From positions 1 to 16,559 of the forward strand of contig CAZYDR010000084.1 in assembly GCA_964645285.1 (NCBI GenBank): a stretch of DNA of 16,559 bases. The letters are read 5' to 3'. Under the pieces are notes generated by a model. That model did not search any database. It had not been told where the DNA came from and saw nothing but the letters and a program-made list of their open reading frames with translations. Positions 7,137 through 14,652 of the stretch are shown here, piece by piece (within the stretch, counting starts at the first letter, position 1; each line of letters begins with the position of its first letter). The translations under genes and the position numbers were made by a program. The DNA is from JAYZAP01 sp964645285 (GTDB taxonomy: Bacteria > Pseudomonadota > Alphaproteobacteria > JAAXGF01).

Positions 7137-8846
7137 ATGAACCGGCCCGTGACCGCAACGACCGAACCACTGATCCCACCCCGCCAGAGCCTGACCCTGG
7201 ACGAGTGGGTGATGCGCGGTTTTACCATCGTCATCGGCGCGTGGCTTGTGTCGGCCTTGCTGCTGCCCGTCTATGCATTGCTCTCCAAGAGCGTCGAGAA
7301 CGAAGATGGAGTGTTCGTCGGACTTGCCAATTTCACGGAGTACTTCGCCACTCCAGCGCTGGCATCGTCCATCGAGCACAGCCTGTTCGTGGCTGGAGTC
7401 TCGACGACGATCTGCATCGGATTGGCGTTTCCGTTCGCCTTTGCCTTGACGCGGAGCTGCATCCCGGCAAAGGGGCTGCTCAAGGGCATCGCCTTGATTC
7501 CGTTGCTCGCACCGTCATTGCTGTCCGCCATCTCGGTGCGTTACCTGTTGGGTAACCAAGGCTTCATGAACTGGGTGATGGGCGACCATTCGATATACGG
7601 GCCCATCGGGATCATCATTAGCGAGACCATCTTCACATTTCCCTTCGCACTGCTGATCCTGACCACGGCGCTATCGACCGCCGATGCCAGACTTTATGAA
7701 GCGGCGCTGTCGCTGCGCGCAGGCAAGGTGCGCACGTTCTTCACCGTGACCCTACCTGGTGCCAAGTACGGCACAGTCACCGCCATATTCGTCGTCTTCA
7801 CGCTGACCATTACCGACTTTGCAATCCCGAAGATTACCGGCGGCAACTATAACGTGCTGTCGTTGGACATCTACAAGCAGGTGGTGGGCCAACAGAACTT
7901 CGAAATGGGCGCCGTGGTCGGGGTAATTCTTTTGGTACCGGCGCTCATCGCCTTCATTGTCGATCGCTTGGTGCAGCGCCGGCAGTTGGCGACCCTGACA
8001 CCGGACGCGGTGCCGTTCTATCCGAAGCCGAACAAGCCCTTCGACACCGCAATGTTGGTCTATTGCATGGGCATCGGTTTTGTCATGTTGGCCATGGTTG
8101 GTATCTCGATTTTCGCCTCGCTGATCAAGTACTGGCCGTACAATCTGGATCTCACTTTGGCCAACTTCGACTTCGACCAAGTCGACGATACCGGATGGCG
8201 GGCCTACACCAACTCGCTGACCCTTGCTTTTTGGACCATGATCTTCGGCACCCTCGTCGTCTTCTCCGGCGCCTATCTGGTCGAGAAGACGCGGCGCTTC
8301 TTCCTTGTGCGCAACATCATCCATCTACTGTCATTGCTGCCGCTCGCCGTGCCGGGCCTGGTCCTCGGCATCTCTTACATCTTGTTCTTCAACGACCCCG
8401 ACAATCCGTTCAACTTCCTGTACGTCACCATGGGAGTCCTGGTGATCAGCACGATCATCCACTATTACCCAGTCAGCCACCTGATCGCCGTGACCTCGCT
8501 GAAGCAGATGGACAACGAGTTCGAATCGATCTCAGCGTCGCTTAAGGTTCCGTTCTTCAAGACTTTTCGGCGGGTGACCGTGCCCGTGTGCCTGCCGGCG
8601 ATCCTCGACATCAGCATCTTCTTTTTCGTCAACGCCATGACCACCACGTCGGCGGTGATTTTCCTGTACTCGCCGGAGACGTTGCCGGCGTCGGTGGCCA
8701 TCCTCAACATGGATGAGACCGGCGCCATCGCCAGCGCTGCGGCGATGTCCATCGTCATCCTGTTTACCTCGGTAGCGGTACGTCTTGGCTACTGGCTACT
8801 GGTCCGCGGCCTGACCCGTAGGACCCAGGCCTGGCGGGTACGTTAG
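7137..8846 (+). CDS. ABC importer permease, two fused membrane domains
   Basis: A 569-residue inner-membrane permease with two MetI-type transmembrane domains in one chain, so it can form the whole channel alone. The first domain spans about 28-278 and the second about 303-560, with roughly six hydrophobic helices each. Each has an EAA coupling loop: YEAALSLRAGKVRTFFTVTLP (187-207, shown here as the recognised motif) and FESISASLKVPFFKTFRRV (462-480). The fused architecture matches the FbpB and PhnU2-like permeases that pair with this type of binding protein. The ATG at 7137 is 7 bp after the ATPase stop, giving tight coupling; an in-frame start at 7101 would overlap the ATPase. The substrate is as uncertain as for the binding protein. 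Confidence 0.9.
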   Translation: MNRPVTATTEPLIPPRQSLTLDEWVMRGFTIVIGAWLVSALLLPVYALLSKSVENEDGVFVGLANFTEYFATPALASSIEHSLFVAGVSTTICIGLAFPFAFALTRSCIPAKGLLKGIALIPLLAPSLLSAISVRYLLGNQGFMNWVMGDHSIYGPIGIIISETIFTFPFALLILTTALSTADARLYEAALSLRAGKVRTFFTVTLPGAKYGTVTAIFVVFTLTITDFAIPKITGGNYNVLSLDIYKQVVGQQNFEMGAVVGVILLVPALIAFIVDRLVQRRQLATLTPDAVPFYPKPNKPFDTAMLVYCMGIGFVMLAMVGISIFASLIKYWPYNLDLTLANFDFDQVDDTGWRAYTNSLTLAFWTMIFGTLVVFSGAYLVEKTRRFFLVRNIIHLLSLLPLAVPGLVLGISYILFFNDPDNPFNFLYVTMGVLVISTIIHYYPVSHLIAVTSLKQMDNEFESISASLKVPFFKTFRRVTVPVCLPAILDISIFFFVNAMTTTSAVIFLYSPETLPASVAILNMDETGAIASAAAMSIVILFTSVAVRLGYWLLVRGLTRRTQAWRVR

Positions 8847-8995
8847 GCGCCCATCGCGGTTTTTTTCTGTTCGGTCATAATCGATATTGATTTGACCGAA
8901 CGGACATTTCGGGAGTATGGTGTCGAAGGCTGGCAAGGTCGGTGTCGGCCGAAGTATTCAACCAAGAAGAGAGGCAATTCCATGAGGGTCGAGCA
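8847..8995 (+). promoter_or_regulatory. Control region between permease and hyuA
   Basis: After the permease stop, a 7-T run at 8860-8866 follows a very weak stem, so it is at best a poor terminator. A 9-bp perfect inverted repeat comes next, GTTCGGTCA at 8869-8877 and TGACCGAAC at 8893-8901, with a 15-bp AT-rich spacer. The second arm is part of the shared operator motif. The candidate promoter is at 8892-8921, and a strong ribosome binding site AAGAGAGG lies at 8967-8974. Confidence 0.6.
8892..8921 (+). promoter_or_regulatory. Candidate promoter with shared operator motif, hyuAB
   Basis: TTGACC (-35, 8892-8897) and TATGGT (-10, 8916-8921) are 18 bp apart. The -35 box starts the 15-mer TTGACCGAACGGACA (8892-8906), which is identical to the one upstream of the importer. 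It gives hyuAB its own entry point although it is co-oriented with the importer. Confidence 0.6.
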
Positions 8996-8999
8996 GTGA
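8982..8999 (+). other. Five-codon leader frame overlapping hyuA start
   Basis: ATG at 8982 has a good ribosome binding site (AAGAGAGG, 7-nt spacing) but encodes only MRVEQ before TGA at 8997-8999. The stop overlaps the GTG of hyuA. TGAGGGTCG occurs at 8983-8991 and again at 8997-9005. The bases at the second copy would give the canonical MRVGIEVGG if joined directly to the ATG. It is either a translational coupling leader or the scar of a frame-changing mutation. Confidence 0.5.
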
Positions 9000-11023
9000 G
9001 GGTCGGGATCGAGGTCGGCGGGACGTTCACGGACCTGTTGTCTCTGGACGAGGCAGGGCGGGCACGATTTGTCAAAGTGCCGAGCGTGCCGAAGCGTCCC
9101 GACGAGGGCGCTTACGCGGCGCTCGTAGAGGCTGGCATCGACGCTGCCGAAATCCACGAATTGGTGCATGGCTCGACGGTGGCGACCAACGCGGTATTAG
9201 AGCGCAGTGGCGCGCGCGTGGCATTCGTCACCACCCAGGGGTTTCGCGACATCCTTTTGATGCAGAGACACAATCGCCACTTGGTTTTCGAACTCGCCTA
9301 CCAGAAACCCGTTCCCATCGTGCCGCGCCGCGACTGTTTCGAAGTCACCGAGCGGATCCTCGCCGATGGCTCGGTGGAGACCGCGATCGATCCCGATGCG
9401 GTCGAGCGGACCTTACTTTCGAACCTGGCGAGTGGCGGCTACGAGGCGGTCGCAATCTGCCTCCTCAACGCTTACGCCAATTCGGACCACGAACGCGCTC
9501 TAGCTGAACTGATCGGCCGCCGGCTCCCGGACCTCATGGTCATTTGCTCGTCGTATACGGCTCCCGAGTTCAGGGAGTACGAGCGCGCCTCGACCACCGT
9601 TATTGCCGCCCATGTGCAGCCGGTGATCTCGGACTACCTCGGTCGATTTGAGCGCTATCTCAATTCAAACGGTTTCACCGGCAGCTTCAGCCTTATGCAA
9701 TCCAATGGTGGCCGCCTGCCGAGCACTGGGATGCGGCGCAATCCGGTGACCGCCTTATTCTCGGGACCGGCCGCGGGGGTCATGGGCGCGGTACGCCAGG
9801 CTGCCCTGTCAGGCTATGGCAACCTCGTCACCTTTGACATGGGCGGCACCAGCACCGACGTCTGCCTGGTCGAGGACGGCGAACCCAAACTAACCAGCCA
9901 AACCGAGATTGACGGCCTGCCGGTACGCACGCCGCTGTTTGACATCGTCTCGGTGGGCGCGGGTTGCGGCAGCATCGTGTGGGTCGATGATGGCGGCATG
10001 CTGCGCGTCGGGCCACGGAGTGCGGGCGCCGACCCGGGACCGGCCTGCTACGGTCGGGGCGGGGACCGGCCGACCATTACCGACGCCCACGTTATCCAGG
10101 GCACAATTCTCCCCGAAGCCTTCCTCGGTGGCGCCATGGAGATCGATACGGCAGCCTCCCACCGTGTATTCGCGGACCTGGCGGCACACTTCGATATGTC
10201 GCTCCCCGAAATAGCCGACAGCGCCATCCGCTTGGCCGACGCCAACATCGTGCGCGCGGTCCAGCTTATTTCCACCGAGCGTGGGCGCGATCCCCGTGAC
10301 TATGTGCTGGTCGCCTTCGGCGGTGCCGGCCCCCTGCACGCGGCACGCGTGGCCGAGGATTTGGACATTCATACTATTCTGGTGCCGCCCTACGCGGGCG
10401 TGCTGTCTGCCTATGGGCTTTTGGCCTCCGACTACCGACTGTTCGAGACCCGGACCCACCGTATCGTGATCGAAGGCGAAGCGCCGGATGTTGTGCGCAA
10501 GACCGTCGCCGAAATGCAGAGCCATGTTGTCGAACGATGTCGCGATATCGGTCTCGGAGATCGAGATCTCTCTTTCAATTTGACCCTGGAGATGCGTTTC
10601 GTCGGCCAGGCATTCGAGGTTCCAGTCGATATCAGTCTGGCGGAACTCGATCGGCTATCTATCGAGGACCTGCTCACCGCTTTTGCCGAAGCTCACCACC
10701 GGGTCTACTTCCACGGCTCCGCGAACCGGAACGCCGTCGAGGTGGTTTCGTTCCGGCTTGGCGCGGTATCGTCCCTCGAACGGGCGCCGGCGCTGACCGA
10801 GGCGAGCAACGACGAGGACGCAACCGCCGGCCGGCATCGTATTTTCGACCGCAGCCTGGAGATTGACTGCGCATTGATGCGCCGCGCCGGACTGAGCCCC
10901 GGGCACAGCCTCGACGGCCCCGCCATCGTCGATGACGTGACGTCGACCACCTTCGTGCCCGCCGGATGGCTGGCCGAGATCGACGACCACGAGAACCTGA
11001 TCATGAGGAGGTCCGGATCATGA
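8996..11023 (+). CDS. hyuA: Hydantoinase/oxoprolinase subunit A (HyuA)
   Basis: A 675-residue ATP-dependent cyclic-amide hydrolase subunit; with HyuB it opens rings such as hydantoins or 5-oxoproline. Visible landmarks are GIEVGGTFTD at the N-terminus (phosphate-binding), VHGSTVATNAVLER (about 57-70), YERASTTVIAAHV, FSGPAAGV (255-262), the second actin-like motif DMGGTSTDV (281-289), ADPGPACYGRGG and VAFGGAGPLHA. Length is typical. The start is unclear: GTG at 8996 gives the normal N-terminus, but the best ribosome binding site serves an ATG at 8982 that reads MRVEQ then TGA, overlapping the GTG as GTGA. A GTG at 8942 is also in frame. A small insertion or a one-base deletion may have shifted the original start. 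In the usual GAGGGSI motif the third Gly is Cys324 here. Substrate is inferred only. Confidence 0.9.
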   Translation: MRVGIEVGGTFTDLLSLDEAGRARFVKVPSVPKRPDEGAYAALVEAGIDAAEIHELVHGSTVATNAVLERSGARVAFVTTQGFRDILLMQRHNRHLVFELAYQKPVPIVPRRDCFEVTERILADGSVETAIDPDAVERTLLSNLASGGYEAVAICLLNAYANSDHERALAELIGRRLPDLMVICSSYTAPEFREYERASTTVIAAHVQPVISDYLGRFERYLNSNGFTGSFSLMQSNGGRLPSTGMRRNPVTALFSGPAAGVMGAVRQAALSGYGNLVTFDMGGTSTDVCLVEDGEPKLTSQTEIDGLPVRTPLFDIVSVGAGCGSIVWVDDGGMLRVGPRSAGADPGPACYGRGGDRPTITDAHVIQGTILPEAFLGGAMEIDTAASHRVFADLAAHFDMSLPEIADSAIRLADANIVRAVQLISTERGRDPRDYVLVAFGGAGPLHAARVAEDLDIHTILVPPYAGVLSAYGLLASDYRLFETRTHRIVIEGEAPDVVRKTVAEMQSHVVERCRDIGLGDRDLSFNLTLEMRFVGQAFEVPVDISLAELDRLSIEDLLTAFAEAHHRVYFHGSANRNAVEVVSFRLGAVSSLERAPALTEASNDEDATAGRHRIFDRSLEIDCALMRRAGLSPGHSLDGPAIVDDVTSTTFVPAGWLAEIDDHENLIMRRSGS

Positions 11024-12693
11024 CCCTCAATCCCGCCGACTACGCAGTCATTAGCCAGGCTCTGATTGCCGCCACCCACGAGATGGGGGCCAAGCTGATT
11101 CGCTCCGCCTATTCGACCATCGTTCGCGAAGCCAGTGATGCTTCGGCGGCGCTTCTCGACCGGAACGGTCAAGCGGTGGCGCAGGCGGAACTCATGATAC
11201 AGCAACTCGGCTCTCTGTCGGCGACTTTCGGGCCGTGCGCCGAGCATCATCCCGTCGATACCTTGGTCGAGGGTGATTTCTACATTAACAACGATCCATT
11301 CCACGGCGGCCAGCACTTGCCCGACGTGTTCATCTTCTCGCCCATCTTCTTCGAAGGCGAGCTAATGGGGTTCGGCGCCACGGTTGCCCATCACATCGAC
11401 ATCGGCGGCGGTGCTCCGGGGCTCAACATGGGCGCGCGCGAGATTTACCAGGAAGGCCTGATTATTCCACCCAGCAAGTACAACCTTGAGCGGGACTGGA
11501 ACGGTGGGCCGTTCGAGCGCCTAGTCGCAACCAACATCCGCGTTCCCGACCAGACGATCGGCGATATGAACGCCCAATTCGCCGGCAACGCCATCGGAGC
11601 GGCGCGCGTCCACCAGCTGTGCCGCAAATACGGCCCCGAGGCGGTGAAGGAAACAATGGCATCGCTGATCGACTATTCCGAGCGCCGCATGCGCGCTGCC
11701 ATCGCCGAGGCACCGGACGGCGTCTTCCACGGCGAGGACGTGATCGACGACGATGGCCTTGGCGGGGGACCCTTGACGGTGCGGGTCACGGTCACCATCG
11801 ATGGTGCCGAGGCGACCGTCGACTTCGAGGGCACCAGCGATCAGATCGCGCCCAACATGAACTCGCCGTTCGCATCCACGGTATCGGCGGCATTCGGTTG
11901 CGTGAAGGCGGTGCTGACAAGTCCGGACATCCCCTACAATGCCGGCAGCACTAGACCGGTCACGGTAACGGCACCATACGGATCGTTGCTGAATCCAAAG
12001 CCGCCGGCGCCGGTACGGGCGCGCATGACGGCCACCAACCGCGTCTTCAACGCAGTAATGAAGGCGCTCGCCCAAGCCGTCCCCGATAAGGTGATCGCAA
12101 CCGGATTCGACACCACCACGGGCCCCTATCTGAGTCGCCGCGACGATGCCGGCTACAAGGTCTACCACGAGGTCATCGGTGGCGGTTATGGGGCATCGGT
12201 GCACGCCGACGGCTGTTCCGGAGTCGATGGGCCGCTCGGCAATTGCAGCAACGCTCCGGTCGAAACCCTAGACATGGACTTCGATTTCTTCCGTGTGCGC
12301 GAATACAGCCTGATTCCGGATTCCGGTGGAGCCGGCGAGTTTCGAGGAGGTCTCGGTGTCCGGCGGTGCTACGATATCCTCAAAGACGACGTACAGTATG
12401 CGCAGTATGGCGACCGCTTCCGGTTCCAACCCGACGGCCTGTTCGACGGTGAGCCCGGTGCTCTGGCCTTTTGTACCATCGAGCGCGACGGCGAGACGAA
12501 GCGGCTCAAGAGCAAGGAATCAGCGTGGCTGCGGGCAGGCGACTCGCTGACCGTGAATACTGGCGGTGGCGGCGGTTATGGCTCTCCGGCCGGCCGTGCC
12601 GCCGAGCAGCTTGATGACGACGTGGAACAGGGCATGGTTTCCCCGGAATCGGCGTCGGCGATTCACGGTGCGGATATAAAGGCGACGGAATAA
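11020..12693 (+). CDS. hyuB: Hydantoinase/oxoprolinase subunit B (HyuB)
   Basis: A 557-residue partner subunit of HyuA. Family blocks are in order: AATHEMGAKLIRSAYSTIVREASD near the N-terminus, NDPFHGGQHLPDVFIFSPIF (91-110), AHHIDIGG (123-130), EIYQEGLIIPP (141-151), a central NSPFAS block, SLIPDSGGAGEFRGGLGVRR and the glycine-rich NTGGGGGYGSP close to the C-terminus. Its length is normal. The ATG at 11020 overlaps the hyuA stop as ATGA and has AGGAGG at 11006-11011, so the two subunits are translationally coupled at equal ratio. In-frame upstream codons from 10966 are only the overlap with hyuA. Members of this family also include acetone carboxylase subunits, but adjacency to an amidohydrolase favours cyclic-amide cleavage. 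Confidence 0.92.
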   Translation: MTLNPADYAVISQALIAATHEMGAKLIRSAYSTIVREASDASAALLDRNGQAVAQAELMIQQLGSLSATFGPCAEHHPVDTLVEGDFYINNDPFHGGQHLPDVFIFSPIFFEGELMGFGATVAHHIDIGGGAPGLNMGAREIYQEGLIIPPSKYNLERDWNGGPFERLVATNIRVPDQTIGDMNAQFAGNAIGAARVHQLCRKYGPEAVKETMASLIDYSERRMRAAIAEAPDGVFHGEDVIDDDGLGGGPLTVRVTVTIDGAEATVDFEGTSDQIAPNMNSPFASTVSAAFGCVKAVLTSPDIPYNAGSTRPVTVTAPYGSLLNPKPPAPVRARMTATNRVFNAVMKALAQAVPDKVIATGFDTTTGPYLSRRDDAGYKVYHEVIGGGYGASVHADGCSGVDGPLGNCSNAPVETLDMDFDFFRVREYSLIPDSGGAGEFRGGLGVRRCYDILKDDVQYAQYGDRFRFQPDGLFDGEPGALAFCTIERDGETKRLKSKESAWLRAGDSLTVNTGGGGGYGSPAGRAAEQLDDDVEQGMVSPESASAIHGADIKATE

Positions 12694-12727
12694 AAGCTCC
12701 GCATCGAGTCAACCGGCGACAACGCCA

Positions 12728-13549
12728 TCAGTCGCGGCTCGCACCACCCGTGCCGACGACGATAAGGTCCACGTTGGCGGCCTCGATGGCGTCGCGGATC
12801 TCCGCCGGTGGCTCCTTGTCGGTAACAATGCGATCGATCATTGCAAGGCCGCATATCTTGGCCAAGGCGGTGCGACCCATCTTATGTGAATCCGCGAGAA
12901 CCGTGGTCGACGTCGCCTGGCGAATCGTAGCCCGGGCGAGAGGCGCCGTCTCGACCTCGTAATTGGTGAGCCCCGTCTCGGCATGGATGCCGCCGACGGT
13001 CAGAATTGCGTGGTCCACGTGGTAGCTGGCGATCTGCTCTACGGTCAGAAGGCCGATGGTCTCGAAATCGTCGCCATCGTATTCGCCGCCCAGTAGGAAA
13101 ACCTTATTTCTCTTTGGTCCAGCCCACAGTATGGTGGCGACGTCCACCGAATTAGTGACCACGGTCAGCCCCCCGCGCCTTGCCAGCGCATTGGCGAGCG
13201 CCATGGTCGTGGTGCCCGAGAACAGCATCAGGCTATCGCCCTGCTGGAACAAGGCCGCAGCCTGCTCGGCGATGATCTGCTTTTCGTGGGCCTGCTCACT
13301 AAGCCGTGTGTCGAAGTTGGCCTTGGCTGCCGTCTGCGCACGTACCGCGCCGCCGTGAACTTTGCGCAGAAGCCCTTGGCCCTCGAGTTGGAACAGGTCG
13401 CGCCGGATCGTCTCCTTGGAAACGCCCAAGCCGTCAGCCAGGTCGTTGACGAATACCTGGCTGTGCTCGGCAACAAGATCCAGGATACGATGTTGCCGCT
13501 GTTCGGCCTTGCCTATTGTGCCAAGCGCCTGCCGTTGTTCCAATTCCAT
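12728..13549 (-). CDS. DeoR-family transcriptional regulator
   Basis: A 273-residue repressor-type regulator. An N-terminal helix-turn-helix of the DeoR class is at about 19-70 (RQHRILDLVAEHSQVFVNDLADGLGVSKETIRRDLFQLEGQGLLRKVHGGAV), followed by a DeoRC sugar-phosphate-isomerase-like sensor domain with SGTTTMALANAL, VVTNSVDVA, FLLGGEY and DSHKMGRTAL. The family usually senses a phosphorylated metabolite, but here the effector is unknown. The ATG at 13549 is preferred over a TTG at 13573 because AGGA lies about 9 nt before it. It converges on hyuB with 34 bp between the stops and no clear terminator. Its position between hyuAB and the amidohydrolase makes it the natural candidate to control the shared promoter motif, though the palindromic motif is not a classic DeoR-type operator. 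Confidence 0.92.
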   Translation of the reverse strand: MELEQRQALGTIGKAEQRQHRILDLVAEHSQVFVNDLADGLGVSKETIRRDLFQLEGQGLLRKVHGGAVRAQTAAKANFDTRLSEQAHEKQIIAEQAAALFQQGDSLMLFSGTTTMALANALARRGGLTVVTNSVDVATILWAGPKRNKVFLLGGEYDGDDFETIGLLTVEQIASYHVDHAILTVGGIHAETGLTNYEVETAPLARATIRQATSTTVLADSHKMGRTALAKICGLAMIDRIVTDKEPPAEIRDAIEAANVDLIVVGTGGASRD

Positions 13550-13922
13550 GCGTATTTTCCTATTCAGCTGCAATCATGAGGGTTTTCACACCCCGCACCG
13601 ACGGCCCGGCTAGCGATCGAATGGCGGTCTCGAATGCGAGGTTGGTGATCGCTGTCGGCAGAAACCAGGACCGCAATGGTAGAGCGACCGCGTCGAGCAA
13701 AGACGCAGATTGACCGCGGCCACCGCAACTCGCCGATAGGAATCGAGCGTCAAGCCGTCGGAAAATTTGATCCACTCAACCGTGATTCCCACGGAGATTG
13801 CACTGATCCACGATCAGCGTGCGATGGAACAAGCTTGACGCTTAATGCCCGCTCGGTCAATCTTGATGAGAACGCGGATTAGGCTGATTTCTGAGCCGCC
13901 ATCCGTCTCGACGGAGGTTTCC
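13550..13922. promoter_or_regulatory. Divergent region between deoR-type gene and amidohydrolase
   Basis: 373 bp without a convincing gene. It contains the palindrome CTGATCCACGATCAG at 13803-13817, a direct repeat TGATCCAC at 13768-13775 and 13804-13811, a motif copy at 13841-13860 and a promoter for the amidohydrolase. Two overlapping minus-strand frames (13610-13792 and 13560-13775) have protein-like composition over part of their length. They may be the decayed end of an old gene, but no family is recognised. Confidence 0.5.
13835..13863 (+). promoter_or_regulatory. Candidate promoter and operator copy, amidohydrolase
   Basis: TTGACG (13835-13840) and CAATCT (13858-13863) are 17 bp apart. 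The spacer and -10 contain, on the minus strand (13860 to 13841), TTGACCGAGCGGGCATT, a 15-of-17 match to the motif upstream of hyuA. The -10 is weak, and assignment depends mainly on the motif. Confidence 0.45.
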
Positions 13923-14630
13923 ATGCACAAGATCGACATTCCCCAAGTCATCGTCGACCGCGGTATCGTCCGGCGCGGCGCACGGAATGTTTACGATACC
14001 CTCGACCCTGCGCGGACTGCGCTCCTCGTCATCGACATGCAAAATTGTTTCCTAGCGCCCGGTTTCTCGGTCATCGAGGTACCGGCGGCGCGCGACATCG
14101 TCGACAATATCAACGCCCTTGCCGCGGCGACTCGGCGCGGCGGCGGCCTAGTGGTTTGGACCCAGCATACCTTCCGATCGGACTGGACGGTCTGGCACGA
14201 CCACTTCGCCCACGGCAACTGGCGCGAGCGCATGATTGCCGAAACGGCCGAGGGCTCCTTCGGCTACGCAATCCACGAGACTCTGGATGTGGGCGAGGAG
14301 GATCTGGTCGTTCTCAAGAAGCGCTACAGCGCCCTGATTCCTGGTTCGACCGAGCCCGACGTGACGGCCGAGCTGCGGCGCCGAGGCATAGATACGGCCA
14401 TCATCGTCGGCACGCTTACCAATGTCTGCTGCGAATCGACCGCACGCGACGCCATGATGCTGGATTTCAAGGCTCTGTTTGTCGCCGATGCCAACGCGAC
14501 CCGCAGCGATGCCGAACACAACGCGACCCTGGTCAGCATGATCCAGGTGTTTACCGACGTGCGTTTCACTGACGACGTGGTGACGCTCTTGGACCAGGGG
14601 AAGAAAGGCCGCCATCGCGCCGCCGAATGA
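13923..14630 (+). CDS. Isochorismatase-family cysteine amidohydrolase
   Basis: A 235-residue cysteine hydrolase. The catalytic triad of the family is present: Asp38 in LLVIDMQNCF, Lys132 in VLKKRYSAL and Cys169 in GTLTNVCCESTARDA. The TNVC-EST-RD block resembles RutB and N-carbamoylsarcosine amidohydrolase-type enzymes rather than true isochorismatases, which act on vinyl ethers. Likely reactions are hydrolysis of an N-carbamoyl group or a primary half-amide with release of ammonia. The ATG at 13923 is supported by GGAGG at 13913-13917; in-frame upstream codons lie in the promoter region. Its place beside HyuAB suggests it handles the ring-opened product, as N-carbamoylsarcosine amidohydrolase does after N-methylhydantoin amidohydrolase. 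It stops 11 bp from the convergent SDR gene. Confidence 0.92.
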   Translation: MHKIDIPQVIVDRGIVRRGARNVYDTLDPARTALLVIDMQNCFLAPGFSVIEVPAARDIVDNINALAAATRRGGGLVVWTQHTFRSDWTVWHDHFAHGNWRERMIAETAEGSFGYAIHETLDVGEEDLVVLKKRYSALIPGSTEPDVTAELRRRGIDTAIIVGTLTNVCCESTARDAMMLDFKALFVADANATRSDAEHNATLVSMIQVFTDVRFTDDVVTLLDQGKKGRHRAAE

Positions 14631-14652
14631 CGGCTGGATAATTATTCGGCCG
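14631..14652. terminator. Weak hairpin between convergent genes
   Basis: CGGCTG (14631-14636) can pair with CGGCCG (14647-14652), including one G-T wobble, across an AT-rich 10-nt loop. It spans the 11-bp gap between the amidohydrolase and SDR stops and runs into the SDR 3' end. There is no T-run, so terminator function is doubtful. Confidence 0.25.

Noticed and set aside
8847..8868. Intrinsic terminator after the permease gene
   Set aside because: The T-run is good, but only about 3 bp of stem precede it, too weak to call.
9890..10525. Minus-strand open frame inside hyuA
   Set aside because: It is antisense to conserved HyuA motifs; no independent evidence of coding.
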